Part shown: positions 56,645 to 64,000 of the stretch, in pieces | Layout: every line of letters begins with the position of its first letter | How positions within the stretch are numbered: the first letter of the stretch is position 1 | Source: Syntrophaceae bacterium UBA2280 | GTDB lineage: Bacteria > Desulfobacterota > Syntrophia > Syntrophales > Smithellaceae | Direction of reading: 5' to 3' | Length of the DNA: 64,000 bases | Assembly: GCA_002347685.1 (NCBI GenBank) | Contig: DDWS01000013.1 | Location: forward strand, 35,341 to 99,340 | Position numbers and translations under genes: made by a program | Notes under the pieces: generated by a model | Told to the model about the DNA's origin: nothing | Databases searched by the model: none | Seen by the model: the letters and a program-made list of their open reading frames with translations, nothing else

Positions 56645-57568
56645 TCAGTAATAAACTCTTCCGGACAGGCTTTTGAGCCTTGCGATCGTCGCCTTCGAGA
56701 TGACGCGGCGATCCGCCAAGACGACTGGAATGCCTTTCAGAGCATCCAGCATGCCCCGCAGAAAAAAGAAAGGATGGCGGCTTATTACGGCCATTATAAA
56801 GAAATACCCCCACCAAAGAATGATGTGTGAAGCAACATAACGCCAGGGGAGGTTGTGAAGCGCGACCCACAAACGGTTTCTCACCCCGAAATAAAGCCAC
56901 TGCCCCGGAACCCTGGCCTGCGGCGTTTCGTTGTGGATAACGATCACGTTCGCAAGGCGAATCATTTTACAGCCTTGTTCCATCAGCCGGTAGCTGAGAT
57001 CCAACTCCTCAGCGATGAAAAATAGCGGCTCCCAGAACATCCCTGCCTTCATAAAAAGCTCGCGGCGAACCGCAAAGCCTGCACCGCAGAAGTAGCTGCA
57101 TTCATAATCATGGGCAATTCTTTTTTTATCCGCGCGCGGAATACTTTTGTATTCTTCCATTTTGTCACCGGGGCTGACGATCTTCAGCGCGACCAGACCC
57201 GGGACGTCAACGTCCGAAATACAAGCGGCAATCCGCTCAAGCGCATCCGGAGAATCAAAAACCGCATCATCATCCAGAAAGACCAGAAGATCCCCTTTCG
57301 CCTCCAGAACGCCCCGATTCCTGCCTGCGGGGACGCCGACATTCCTCGCCAGGCGGACATAGCGGACATCCGGAAACCTTTTTTGGACCACTGCCCCGGT
57401 TCCATCCGTGGAGGCATTATCAATGACAATGATTTCATAATCCCTGAAGGTCTGACACTGGACACCTTCAAGGCACCGCTCCAGCATCGACACCCGGTTC
57501 ATGGTGACCAGGACAACGCTGATGTGCGGTGTTGTCACAGAAAGACGGTCGGTGATTTTTAACATCAT
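56645..57568 (-). CDS. Glycosyltransferase family 2
   Basis: 307 aa. ISVVLVTMNRVSMLERCLEG, DNASTDGTG, FLDDDAVF (DDD metal site) and FIAEELDLSYRLMEQG are GT2 landmarks; the C-terminus has a hydrophobic stretch around 235-260. It ends 8 nt before the GtrB-like gene. Sugar and linkage unknown. Confidence 0.85.
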   Translation of the reverse strand: MMLKITDRLSVTTPHISVVLVTMNRVSMLERCLEGVQCQTFRDYEIIVIDNASTDGTGAVVQKRFPDVRYVRLARNVGVPAGRNRGVLEAKGDLLVFLDDDAVFDSPDALERIAACISDVDVPGLVALKIVSPGDKMEEYKSIPRADKKRIAHDYECSYFCGAGFAVRRELFMKAGMFWEPLFFIAEELDLSYRLMEQGCKMIRLANVIVIHNETPQARVPGQWLYFGVRNRLWVALHNLPWRYVASHIILWWGYFFIMAVISRHPFFFLRGMLDALKGIPVVLADRRVISKATIARLKSLSGRVYY

Positions 57569-57575
57569 TCAGCGC

Positions 57576-58604
57576 TCACAGCAAGCGGGTCCGGGATTGA
57601 TAGGCCCATTGAATCATCTTTGCAATCATGATTTGAAACATTCTCAGGACGTCCGGCAGCCAGATCAACGCATAGAAAGTATGAAGCCTCCAACCGATCC
57701 TGTTTTCCCGGATAAACCTGCAAAGACCTTCGCTTTGATAATCCTGAAGCAGCGCTTCTCTTTCGGAGGGATCTTTCCGGATCATCGAACGAACCCATAA
57801 CGCACAGGCATAGTAGGCATGCTGAATGGCAACGACGCGACGGTGCTTTCGAACCGGAATCAAATCCAGAGTGGAGGCTATCTGGCGGAATGAATGGATT
57901 CGTTCCCGGATGCCCAAGTCGGAAGGATCGGTCATCAAAGAACCGCCCCGATAACGCCTCATGTATCCCGCGCAATGGAGATACCCGACGCGCTGCGCCT
58001 GAATCATGCTTGCATAGAAGAAGTAATAGTCCTCTCCAACCCTCGATCGGCCGAATAAAAGTTGGTGATCGGTCAGAAAGGTGCGCCGGTAGATTTTCAT
58101 ACCCGCCTGCTGAATTTGTCCCCCGCTGCGTTCAATCCAATACAATCCGGTTTCAACGCGGTTTTCATCCTTTTCGTTTAAATTAAAATAAAGGTTCTCA
58201 TGCCACTTTTTCTCTTTGCCTTGATCTTCAAAAGCGCGTCCGTTAAAGATCAGAATATCGTATCGGGTCTGTCTGATCGCTCGATAAATGGTCCGGATCG
58301 CATCCGGGGCAAAGGCATCATCGGAATCGAGAAACAGGATGTATTCTCCTTGCGCCATTCGCAAAGCGTCGTTTCTGGCAGCACCCACCCCCTCGTTGTT
58401 CTTATCCAGAAGGACGATCCTAGAATCGCGTTCCATAAATTGCCGGATGATGGTCAGGCTGTCGTCCGTCGAACCATCATTGACGATCAGTATTTCCATC
58501 GTATCCAAGGACAGCGGGCAAACAGAATCCAGGCACTCCTTCAGATAGGCTGCGGTATTATACACCGGAATGATCACACTGATGGACGACGGGGTTTCGT
58601 TCAT
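57576..58604 (-). CDS. Glycosyltransferase family 2
   Basis: 342 aa. SVIIPVYNTAAYLKECLDSV, VNDGSTDDS, FLDSDDAF (DSD) are clear; the C-terminal 100 residues are basic and helical. It resembles capsular galactosyl or glucosyltransferases of the WcaA/EpsJ type. It starts in an ATGA overlap with the upstream GT2 stop. Confidence 0.86.
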   Translation of the reverse strand: MNETPSSISVIIPVYNTAAYLKECLDSVCPLSLDTMEILIVNDGSTDDSLTIIRQFMERDSRIVLLDKNNEGVGAARNDALRMAQGEYILFLDSDDAFAPDAIRTIYRAIRQTRYDILIFNGRAFEDQGKEKKWHENLYFNLNEKDENRVETGLYWIERSGGQIQQAGMKIYRRTFLTDHQLLFGRSRVGEDYYFFYASMIQAQRVGYLHCAGYMRRYRGGSLMTDPSDLGIRERIHSFRQIASTLDLIPVRKHRRVVAIQHAYYACALWVRSMIRKDPSEREALLQDYQSEGLCRFIRENRIGWRLHTFYALIWLPDVLRMFQIMIAKMIQWAYQSRTRLL

Positions 58605-59599
58605 ACATTCCGTCCATAACCTGTTCGCGGCGGCAGCAAAAAACCTGCGGCCCGGGCAGCCTGCATGGACACCAGGAGTGCCGGTATCCAGAAGCTAAGC
58701 GTTTTGCGCTTTTTCTTCATGGCGCCTTTGATCCCAGTAAGCAATACAGCGCCTGTGTACAGGCCAAACGCCGAACCCGCAAAGATCTGCAGCGCCGGCA
58801 TGAACAAGGAAAGAATCCCCGTAAACGGAATACCCGCCAGCGTCGCCACCAGCGCCAGATGAGGGAGCCGATGGATGCCGTGCTTTCTGCACATGTGCGC
58901 CATGGCCAGATTTCGTCTGACAAAGGCGCCATAAGTTGTATCGCGGCTGTGTTCCACACAGACCGACGGCGCGTAAACCACCTCGCCATTGGTTGATCGA
59001 ATGCGATCAACCAGATCCACATCCTCATGGACAGGCAAGGCGGGGTCAAAAATCAGCAAGCCGCCAGGACCGTCGGGCGCCACTTTTCTGGCCGCATCGG
59101 CCCGAACGGCCATATTCCACAGTTTGGGATAATACACGCCCGTCTTGAAAGCGCGGTCCGTGCGCGTTCCGCCTGTGCCCATCCAGGAATTCAACACGGC
59201 ATCAAGTGCAGCATCAAAATCCGTCCCAAAACCGGTCGGACGATCCGCTCCGCCCACCACGGCAGCTTCCGGATGCTCGGCCAGTGAGCGATCAAGATTC
59301 AAAAGCCAATCGGCCGGAAAAACACAGTCGTCATCTGAAAACACCCAGTATGCACCCTTGGCCGCATGACAGGCGGCATTGAGGGCGCAGGAACGATTGC
59401 CGTTGCTTTCCACCAGAATCCAATGCGTAAGCGCCCGTCGCTTGAAAATGTCAGCTGCATCCTTTTTTCGGCCGGCAATAATCACGTCATACCCACCCTC
59501 AGGCGCAAACACATCCGCCAGGGAGGTGAGGGCTTTTTCCAGAAAGCGGCCACCATGGCAAACGGGGAGCATCACCGTGTATCGCGAAGAAGGCATCAT
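58601..59599 (-). CDS. Glycosyltransferase family 2
   Basis: 332 aa. The N-terminus YTVMLPVCHGGRFLEKALTSL and FSDDDCVFPADW (DDD metal site) mark GT2; FDPALPVHEDVDLVDRIR is the acceptor/catalytic-base region. One or two membrane helices lie at about 255-310. Coupled on both sides by ATGA to the radical SAM gene (upstream) and the next GT2. Confidence 0.84.
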   Translation of the reverse strand: MMPSSRYTVMLPVCHGGRFLEKALTSLADVFAPEGGYDVIIAGRKKDAADIFKRRALTHWILVESNGNRSCALNAACHAAKGAYWVFSDDDCVFPADWLLNLDRSLAEHPEAAVVGGADRPTGFGTDFDAALDAVLNSWMGTGGTRTDRAFKTGVYYPKLWNMAVRADAARKVAPDGPGGLLIFDPALPVHEDVDLVDRIRSTNGEVVYAPSVCVEHSRDTTYGAFVRRNLAMAHMCRKHGIHRLPHLALVATLAGIPFTGILSLFMPALQIFAGSAFGLYTGAVLLTGIKGAMKKKRKTLSFWIPALLVSMQAARAAGFLLPPRTGYGRNV

Positions 59600-60714
59600 G
59601 TCGTTTTTATCATCCTCTGACGCTCAACCGTACAGTCGTCCACGATGCTGTTTTTATATGTGCAGTCCCTGCAGAGATAGAATTCATTATGACCCAGGTG
59701 AAACGCCTTCCGAAACGCCACACCGCGTTCGCTCTTCCACGCATTCATAACGCCACCTTGGTTTATATTGCCGAAGGAATGTTTGTTGAGATAGTCATAC
59801 TCGCACGGGATGATCTCACCTGTCGCGTCTAGGGTGACACGCTTCCATGGCCGCATGCAGACAAAGGGAGCGGACTTCCGCTGAAACGTATCTCGTTCGT
59901 ATTCGTATCTGCGATAGTTTTCTTTTGTTGGCGCATAGGTTTTGTCCAAATCGACTCCGATCTTCGGAGGCATATCCACGGTCTTGAGTGAAAAAAAGTC
60001 CACACCCAGTTTCGCTGCAAGCGCACGTGCCTGCGGAATTTCCACTTCGTTGTGCTTCATGACAACAAAACGCATGTTGATGACCGGGGATGCCAGACCC
60101 TTGAGCATTCGAATGCGCACGATCTTCTCTATATTCGCCAAAACAACATCCAGGCGGCCACCTTTCCGATATTTCTCATAAGTCCTTTGTGTCGCGCCAT
60201 CCACCGCAAACACCAGTGAGCCCAATCCGGAATCGACCAGCGCCTCAGCGCGGGCCTCATCGAGGGCGACATTGCCGTTGGTGCTGGTGTGTACCACAAT
60301 CCCCCTGGCCTTCGCGTAGGCAATCATCCGGAATAAATCCGGGTTTAAAAATGGTTCCCCCCAGTTCCAGAAAATCAGATGGAGCAGATAATCGCCGCAC
60401 TCGTCGATAAAGCGTTGAAAGGTTTCAAAGGGCAGGAGCGTCGGGATCCTGGATTTGGTGATGGAAGTGGTCAGGCACAACGGGCACGACAAATTGCAGA
60501 AATTGGCAGGCTCCACTTGCGCGATGACCGGATACCCCAAGGGGCGCGCTGGCCGCAGGTACTGATTGAGTCCCGACACAAAGAAGTTAGCCGCTTTTTT
60601 CGCGGAGATTCTGGTTGACCGGTAGGGCAGCAGTTCAAACTCAAAATCAAATTCCCCCCGCCAGAACAATTTGGGGATTTGCGGTACAACATCCCCTGCA
60701 TTAAATACATTCAT
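59596..60714 (-). CDS. Radical SAM protein with SPASM domain
   Basis: 372 aa. The cluster motif C-x3-C-x2-C is at 73/77/80 (CNLSCPLC), with a GEPFLNP (GGEP-type) motif near 117. C-terminal Cys residues (CEYD, then CRDCTYKNSIVDDC) form a SPASM auxiliary iron-sulfur site. Such proteins modify peptides or sugars by radical chemistry. Placed between a GT2 and a sulfotransferase with 4-nt overlaps to both, it probably acts on a sugar or lipid intermediate, or on a peptide of the nearby HPr-kinase-like system. Confidence 0.88.
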   Translation of the reverse strand: MNVFNAGDVVPQIPKLFWRGEFDFEFELLPYRSTRISAKKAANFFVSGLNQYLRPARPLGYPVIAQVEPANFCNLSCPLCLTTSITKSRIPTLLPFETFQRFIDECGDYLLHLIFWNWGEPFLNPDLFRMIAYAKARGIVVHTSTNGNVALDEARAEALVDSGLGSLVFAVDGATQRTYEKYRKGGRLDVVLANIEKIVRIRMLKGLASPVINMRFVVMKHNEVEIPQARALAAKLGVDFFSLKTVDMPPKIGVDLDKTYAPTKENYRRYEYERDTFQRKSAPFVCMRPWKRVTLDATGEIIPCEYDYLNKHSFGNINQGGVMNAWKSERGVAFRKAFHLGHNEFYLCRDCTYKNSIVDDCTVERQRMIKTT

Positions 60715-61658
60715 CCATTCCTTTCTTTTCTGTCAATCCAGTCGCCGAGATCCCGGCCGATCAACTTCTGCAACTTTACAACATCTTCCCGAAAAAAGTT
60801 TCTGAGCTCACGGGCGATTTCAGGCGGCATGGCTTGGGGCCTCTCAAGGTTCATCATCATCAGACGCTCGCGCAACGCCACCCAACGTTTCTCTCCTAAA
60901 AAGATGCTGCCCAGCTTTCTTGCAGCTTTGTGCAGTCGTTTCGGCTTGACGAAGAGCGCATTGAACCAGGCAACTTTCGGGATGCCCGAGGCGTTGATCA
61001 CCTGACGGGCATCAAATGCATAATCTGGATCGACATCCAGAAAGTCACAGATGGAACGAAGAACCCACCCCGGGTTGCTTTTCAGATCGTCATAAAGAAG
61101 CACTAAAACCTTGCTGAAATTCTCCTGAAAGGCCCGGACCTGGGCGGAATAAAGACGGGCCTCGCGATATCGCCAGATCCAGCCATACCCTGCATGCTTT
61201 CTTTCTTCCTCACATCCCAGGGCTTCCTCAAAGGAAAGCGTTTCGCGGCCCAGCCGCCGCAAAAAATTATAGGTGGAATAGACACTGTCCACCGGATCGC
61301 GCAAAATAATGATGATTCGCGGATCCCCGAGGTGGCGCTTGATGGATGGTATGGAGCGCTCATAATGAAACAGCGTCGAAACGCTCGCCTCCCCGATGGC
61401 CTTTTTACCCGAGGCATCCGTAAACAGACGCGTATACTCCTCCAGAGTTCCGATGGAGTGATCGATCACATGCTGATCCCCGGGCCCGACACCTTGGTTC
61501 CCCGCGAATCCCACAAGAAAACGCGGCTCCTTGGGATTGCTCATGAAAACCTCGGGATGCTGCCTTAAGTAGTAATAAAGCGCTGTCGTCCCGCATTTCG
61601 CCGCACCGGCAATCAGAAAATTCGGGAGAGTTGGCTGGTTATTATCGTTTGGCTTCAT
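60711..61658 (-). CDS. PAPS-dependent sulfotransferase (Sulfotransfer_1-like)
   Basis: Start MKPNDNNQ at 61658 (about 315 aa) preferred to the frame open to 61751, which overlaps the upstream gene. LPNFLIAGAAKCGTTALYYYL has the 5'-PSB loop AAKCGTT (19-25); SNPKEPRFL and IIILRDPVDSVYSTYNFL follow, the heparan-type sulfotransferase order. It is a fourth sulfotransferase, of a family different from the three at 40.6-43.2 kb. Confidence 0.88.
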   Translation of the reverse strand: MKPNDNNQPTLPNFLIAGAAKCGTTALYYYLRQHPEVFMSNPKEPRFLVGFAGNQGVGPGDQHVIDHSIGTLEEYTRLFTDASGKKAIGEASVSTLFHYERSIPSIKRHLGDPRIIIILRDPVDSVYSTYNFLRRLGRETLSFEEALGCEEERKHAGYGWIWRYREARLYSAQVRAFQENFSKVLVLLYDDLKSNPGWVLRSICDFLDVDPDYAFDARQVINASGIPKVAWFNALFVKPKRLHKAARKLGSIFLGEKRWVALRERLMMMNLERPQAMPPEIARELRNFFREDVVKLQKLIGRDLGDWIDRKERNG

Positions 61659-62823
61659 CGAATGATTTGACCTGTCGAACCGCTCGGGTCTTTCGGTTTG
61701 TAATTGGCTTTGAAACGCAGCGGCCCAACTCCGCAAGCAGGTAACCGGCACAATCGGTATAGGTGACCATGCCGGACTTCTGTTTCAGATAGCCGGGAAA
61801 CCGGCAGGCCCGGTTGAGCCATGACGCGTCAGGATAATCCTTATGGCAGAGCCCCCACTGACGGATCACCCGGGTGGAAAAACCCGGAGGCGATGTGTAG
61901 CGTGTAAAGAGCTTCTCCTCAGACAAAGACACGGACTGTCGGAAAAGAAGCTCCAAAACGTCCTCCGGAACCGGCGCATCAAAATGCTTTTTGAGATAAA
62001 GCAGGCCACAGCGCACCGGCAGCGTCAGCCGCCTTTGACTGCATTTATCCAGCAAGACCGGCCAGGCAATATCCGGCTCATGACACAATACATTGAGAAC
62101 ATCCGGAATCCAGCGAATCGAAGGAAGTGCGTCCCACTTGACCCCGTGCGCGCAAAGATGCATCACCTGATCTTCCGGTGAAAGCAGGCAGACCGGCAGA
62201 CCCTGCCAGTCCATCACCCGGGCATCACGCCACCAGGCCACCGGGTCGTTTTGAGGGTTATACTCCGTCAGAAGATTCCAGTGAACATCCAGCTCGAATC
62301 CGTGGCGACCGGCCAGGGTGACGGCGGGATGCCTGCGCAGGGAAAGGTCATAGGTCTGCTGCCCGATATCCTGAAAGCCAAGACCTGTCAGAACGTCAAG
62401 GGTTTGATTCAGGTTCTTTTCTTCCACCAGCAGGTCGATGTCGTTCATCGGACGAACGGCTTTGTCCGGATAATATGTCAGGATCAGGGAAGCGCCCTTG
62501 AGAATCATCACCCGCACGCCTGCATCGCTAAGCGACTGGATGATTTTCCGGAGACCCGACAGGATCATGCTGTTTTTGTAAAGCGTGTAGCGGTAAATGC
62601 CTTTGATCTTTTCATAGCGGGCGTCGTGCAGGTTCAAAGGCGCGATTTTCTTATGCAGCATGGGCATGAGACGATAGGACCCGCCGTCGAGCAAGTCGAA
62701 GGGCGTCGCCGCGGCCCATTTTTCATACAGTGACCGGACATCGGACGCCGGAGCTGCCAGCATGGCAAGTAAAAGGCTCTGGCTTTCGCTGATCTGAATG
62801 CCGGGGATCTCACACTGACTCAA
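61642..62823 (-). CDS. Nucleotidyltransferase family protein (PF14907-like)
   Basis: 393 aa. The nucleotidyltransferase core is VMILKGASL (106-114), then RPMNDIDLLV (124-133) with the metal-binding Asp residues 128 and 130. The rest is helical and matches the general form of PF14907 (NTP_transf_5) proteins. Such proteins are often encoded beside HPr-kinase-like proteins near exopolysaccharide loci, which is the case here. Biochemical role unknown. Four-nt overlap with the upstream GT2. Confidence 0.78.
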   Translation of the reverse strand: MSQCEIPGIQISESQSLLLAMLAAPASDVRSLYEKWAAATPFDLLDGGSYRLMPMLHKKIAPLNLHDARYEKIKGIYRYTLYKNSMILSGLRKIIQSLSDAGVRVMILKGASLILTYYPDKAVRPMNDIDLLVEEKNLNQTLDVLTGLGFQDIGQQTYDLSLRRHPAVTLAGRHGFELDVHWNLLTEYNPQNDPVAWWRDARVMDWQGLPVCLLSPEDQVMHLCAHGVKWDALPSIRWIPDVLNVLCHEPDIAWPVLLDKCSQRRLTLPVRCGLLYLKKHFDAPVPEDVLELLFRQSVSLSEEKLFTRYTSPPGFSTRVIRQWGLCHKDYPDASWLNRACRFPGYLKQKSGMVTYTDCAGYLLAELGRCVSKPITNRKTRAVRQVKSFDEAKR

Positions 62824-63506
62824 GCGCCTGCCTCCTTTTTCTTCGCAAGCAGGCCCTTAACGATGGTCAGGTAATCCTTTCGCAGGTCTTTGTGCGTGAT
62901 GCCGTAGTTGGATGCATGGATGCGGCGCAGCAGGACCAGGGCAGGCAGGACATGTAAAGCCAACTGCAAGGTTTTCGCCCGGGTGTGCCATTCGATGAAC
63001 TCGCCCATTTTCAGGTTTGCATCGAACGGACCGACTTGCAGGAAAGTTTCCCTTCTCAAAAGCATCGCTCCGGGATGAAACCCTGACAGGACTTCTTCCG
63101 GGCAGGCATAGCGTTTTTTGAAATCCTCATCCACATCCGGGCTGTAAAAGTTCTGCATCATCCCGAACAGGATAGACACTTCGGGATGACTCAACAGGTA
63201 ATCCACCTGCAAGGCCAGCTTTTCGGGTGTCCACAGGTCGTCTGCGTCAATAAACGAAAGGAATACCCCCGATGCCAGGGATACGCCAAGATTTCGGGCC
63301 GCTGCAGGTCCGGCTTGACTCTGCCGACGATAGACAATGGAACCGCCCGCAGCAGCGACAATGTCCGGGGTTCGATCCTTAGATCCGTCGTCCACCACAA
63401 TGATTTGAGCAGGCTTCAGGCTCTGCGTTAAAACGCTTTCCAGGCAGTCACCGATATATTTCTCCGCGTTATGCGCGGGGATCACTACGCTTACGGAAGG
63501 AATCAT
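62820..63506 (-). CDS. Glycosyltransferase family 2, short form
   Basis: 228 aa. SVSVVIPAHNAEKYIGDCLESV, VDDGSKDRT and FIDADDLW (DADD) are intact; the protein ends soon after the catalytic-base region, so it is a minimal GT-A enzyme. It sits between the HPr-kinase-like and nucleotidyltransferase genes with 4-nt overlaps on both sides, so it belongs to that cassette. Confidence 0.85.
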   Translation of the reverse strand: MIPSVSVVIPAHNAEKYIGDCLESVLTQSLKPAQIIVVDDGSKDRTPDIVAAAGGSIVYRRQSQAGPAAARNLGVSLASGVFLSFIDADDLWTPEKLALQVDYLLSHPEVSILFGMMQNFYSPDVDEDFKKRYACPEEVLSGFHPGAMLLRRETFLQVGPFDANLKMGEFIEWHTRAKTLQLALHVLPALVLLRRIHASNYGITHKDLRKDYLTIVKGLLAKKKEAGA

Positions 63507-64000
63507 TTTTCACCTCGGGCATGCAGGCAAAAATCATGGATCATTCCGGCATTGACGGCCAGATCCACATCCAGCTCAAGCGTATAAACCGGCAGCTCCT
63601 GAAACAGTTTTTTCAAGGCCGCAAGCGTGCGGCTGCCGCTGCCCGGCATTTGAAAAATGGTACTGGATGCAATTTCAGCAAAGATCAGCGTCGCCGGTGA
63701 CTGACGAAGAGAGACTTTCCCTCCCGTGATTTTCGTCGCGATGATGGCCTTGAGCTGAACGCTTTCGGTCCAGACGGATCGAAACGGCTCTCCCAGAAAA
63801 ACCAGGGCCTTGTCGGTCGCCTGCCTGTCCGGGTTGACAATATGGGGCTGCAACACGGGCAAACCCGCCAGCACATCCCCGTTGACCTTTCCGCTGCAGT
63901 AGATGCTGAGCGCGGAGGGTTCAGACTGGTGGCTCAAGACAACATAGTCGTCGCCTGCGTATCTCAGCCCATGCAGGGCTGCGCTCACGGCGGGGGGGGG
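63503..64000 (-). CDS. HPr-kinase-related protein, C-terminal part (cut by window end)
   Basis: About 165 codons, open to the window edge; an internal GTG lies at 63988. SAALHGLRYAGDDYVVLS is similar to the region after the P-loop of HPr(Ser) kinase-related proteins (the acidic DD corresponds to the catalytic Asp area). The Walker A itself would lie just upstream and is missing. The last nine bases are a G run, which translates as prolines and does not fit, suggesting an assembly artefact at the edge. Confidence 0.6.
   Translation of the reverse strand, partial: PPPAVSAALHGLRYAGDDYVVLSHQSEPSALSIYCSGKVNGDVLAGLPVLQPHIVNPDRQATDKALVFLGEPFRSVWTESVQLKAIIATKITGGKVSLRQSPATLIFAEIASSTIFQMPGSGSRTLAALKKLFQELPVYTLELDVDLAVNAGMIHDFCLHARGEK
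63992..64000. other. Homopolymer G run at window edge
   Basis: Nine consecutive G at the very end. In the reading frame of the HPr-kinase-like gene it gives Pro-Pro-Pro where a P-loop/Ser-Thr-rich segment is expected. Probably an end-of-contig artefact rather than native sequence. Confidence 0.5.

Overview
The window is a dense surface-polysaccharide and glycoconjugate locus. Essentially every credible gene lies on the minus strand, so transcription runs from about 64000 down to 1, and many neighbours are joined by 4-nt ATGA overlaps. Gene content (fused CysN-CysC, Pst-type transporter, YjbH-type outer-membrane protein, many GT2/GT4 enzymes) and intergenic repeat families suggest a Gram-negative bacterium, plausibly a deltaproteobacterium/Desulfobacterota. 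That assignment is inference; there is no rRNA or other marker gene here. No tRNA, CRISPR array or complete insertion sequence was found.

Layout in transcription order. (1) 64000-61642: an HPr-kinase-like protein (cut by the window end), a GT2 and a PF14907-type nucleotidyltransferase. (2) 61658-52001: a sulfotransferase, a radical SAM/SPASM enzyme, six GT2 glycosyltransferases and two sugar epimerases, one of them UDP-glucuronate 4-epimerase-like. (3) 51978-40596: an MsbA/PglK-type ABC exporter, two giant adenylation-ACP-acyltransferase fusion proteins, a GT-A glycosyltransferase and three sulfotransferases of different families. (4) 40599-31735: GT4, GT2, then pstS-pstC-pstA-pstB-cysD-cysNC as one coupled operon, ending in a truncated gmd fragment. 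(5) 31745-26991: initiating sugar-phosphate transferase, GNAT, ATP-grasp, GT9 and GT4. (6) 26940-24233: a degraded patch holding an IS3-type transposase remnant, one intact SDR and two broken UDP-GlcNAc 2-epimerase-like genes. (7) 24083-16018: GT4, acyltransferase, Wzx-type flippase, GalE, two tandemly duplicated GT4s and a DegT aminotransferase. (8) 16017-9106: a repeat-rich region carrying a YjbH-type gene between long inverted repeats, a methyltransferase with an in-frame stop, a possible glycosyltransferase and an AbiEi/AbiEii toxin-antitoxin pair between direct repeats. (9) 9105-1: GT8, a truncated methyltransferase, a second Wzx, FkbM methyltransferase, acetyltransferase, Wzy-like polymerase, GT2, a kinase, a methyltransferase and a partial GT4; the part below about 6.3 kb is visibly richer in A+T.

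How the genes may work together: CysD/CysNC would make PAPS from sulfate, and four sulfotransferases would place sulfate on glycans or glycolipids. The two fusion proteins would activate carboxylic (probably fatty) acids onto their own carrier domain and hand them to an acceptor through a C-terminal LpxL-like acyltransferase domain. The ABC exporter beside them could move the product. This resembles in logic, though not in homologous parts, sulfated acylated glycolipid pathways, and is the most interesting system in the window. A more conventional Wzx/Wzy-type polymer is suggested by the initiating transferase, the Wzy-like protein and the two flippases. Several broken genes and repeats show that the locus has been rearranged repeatedly.
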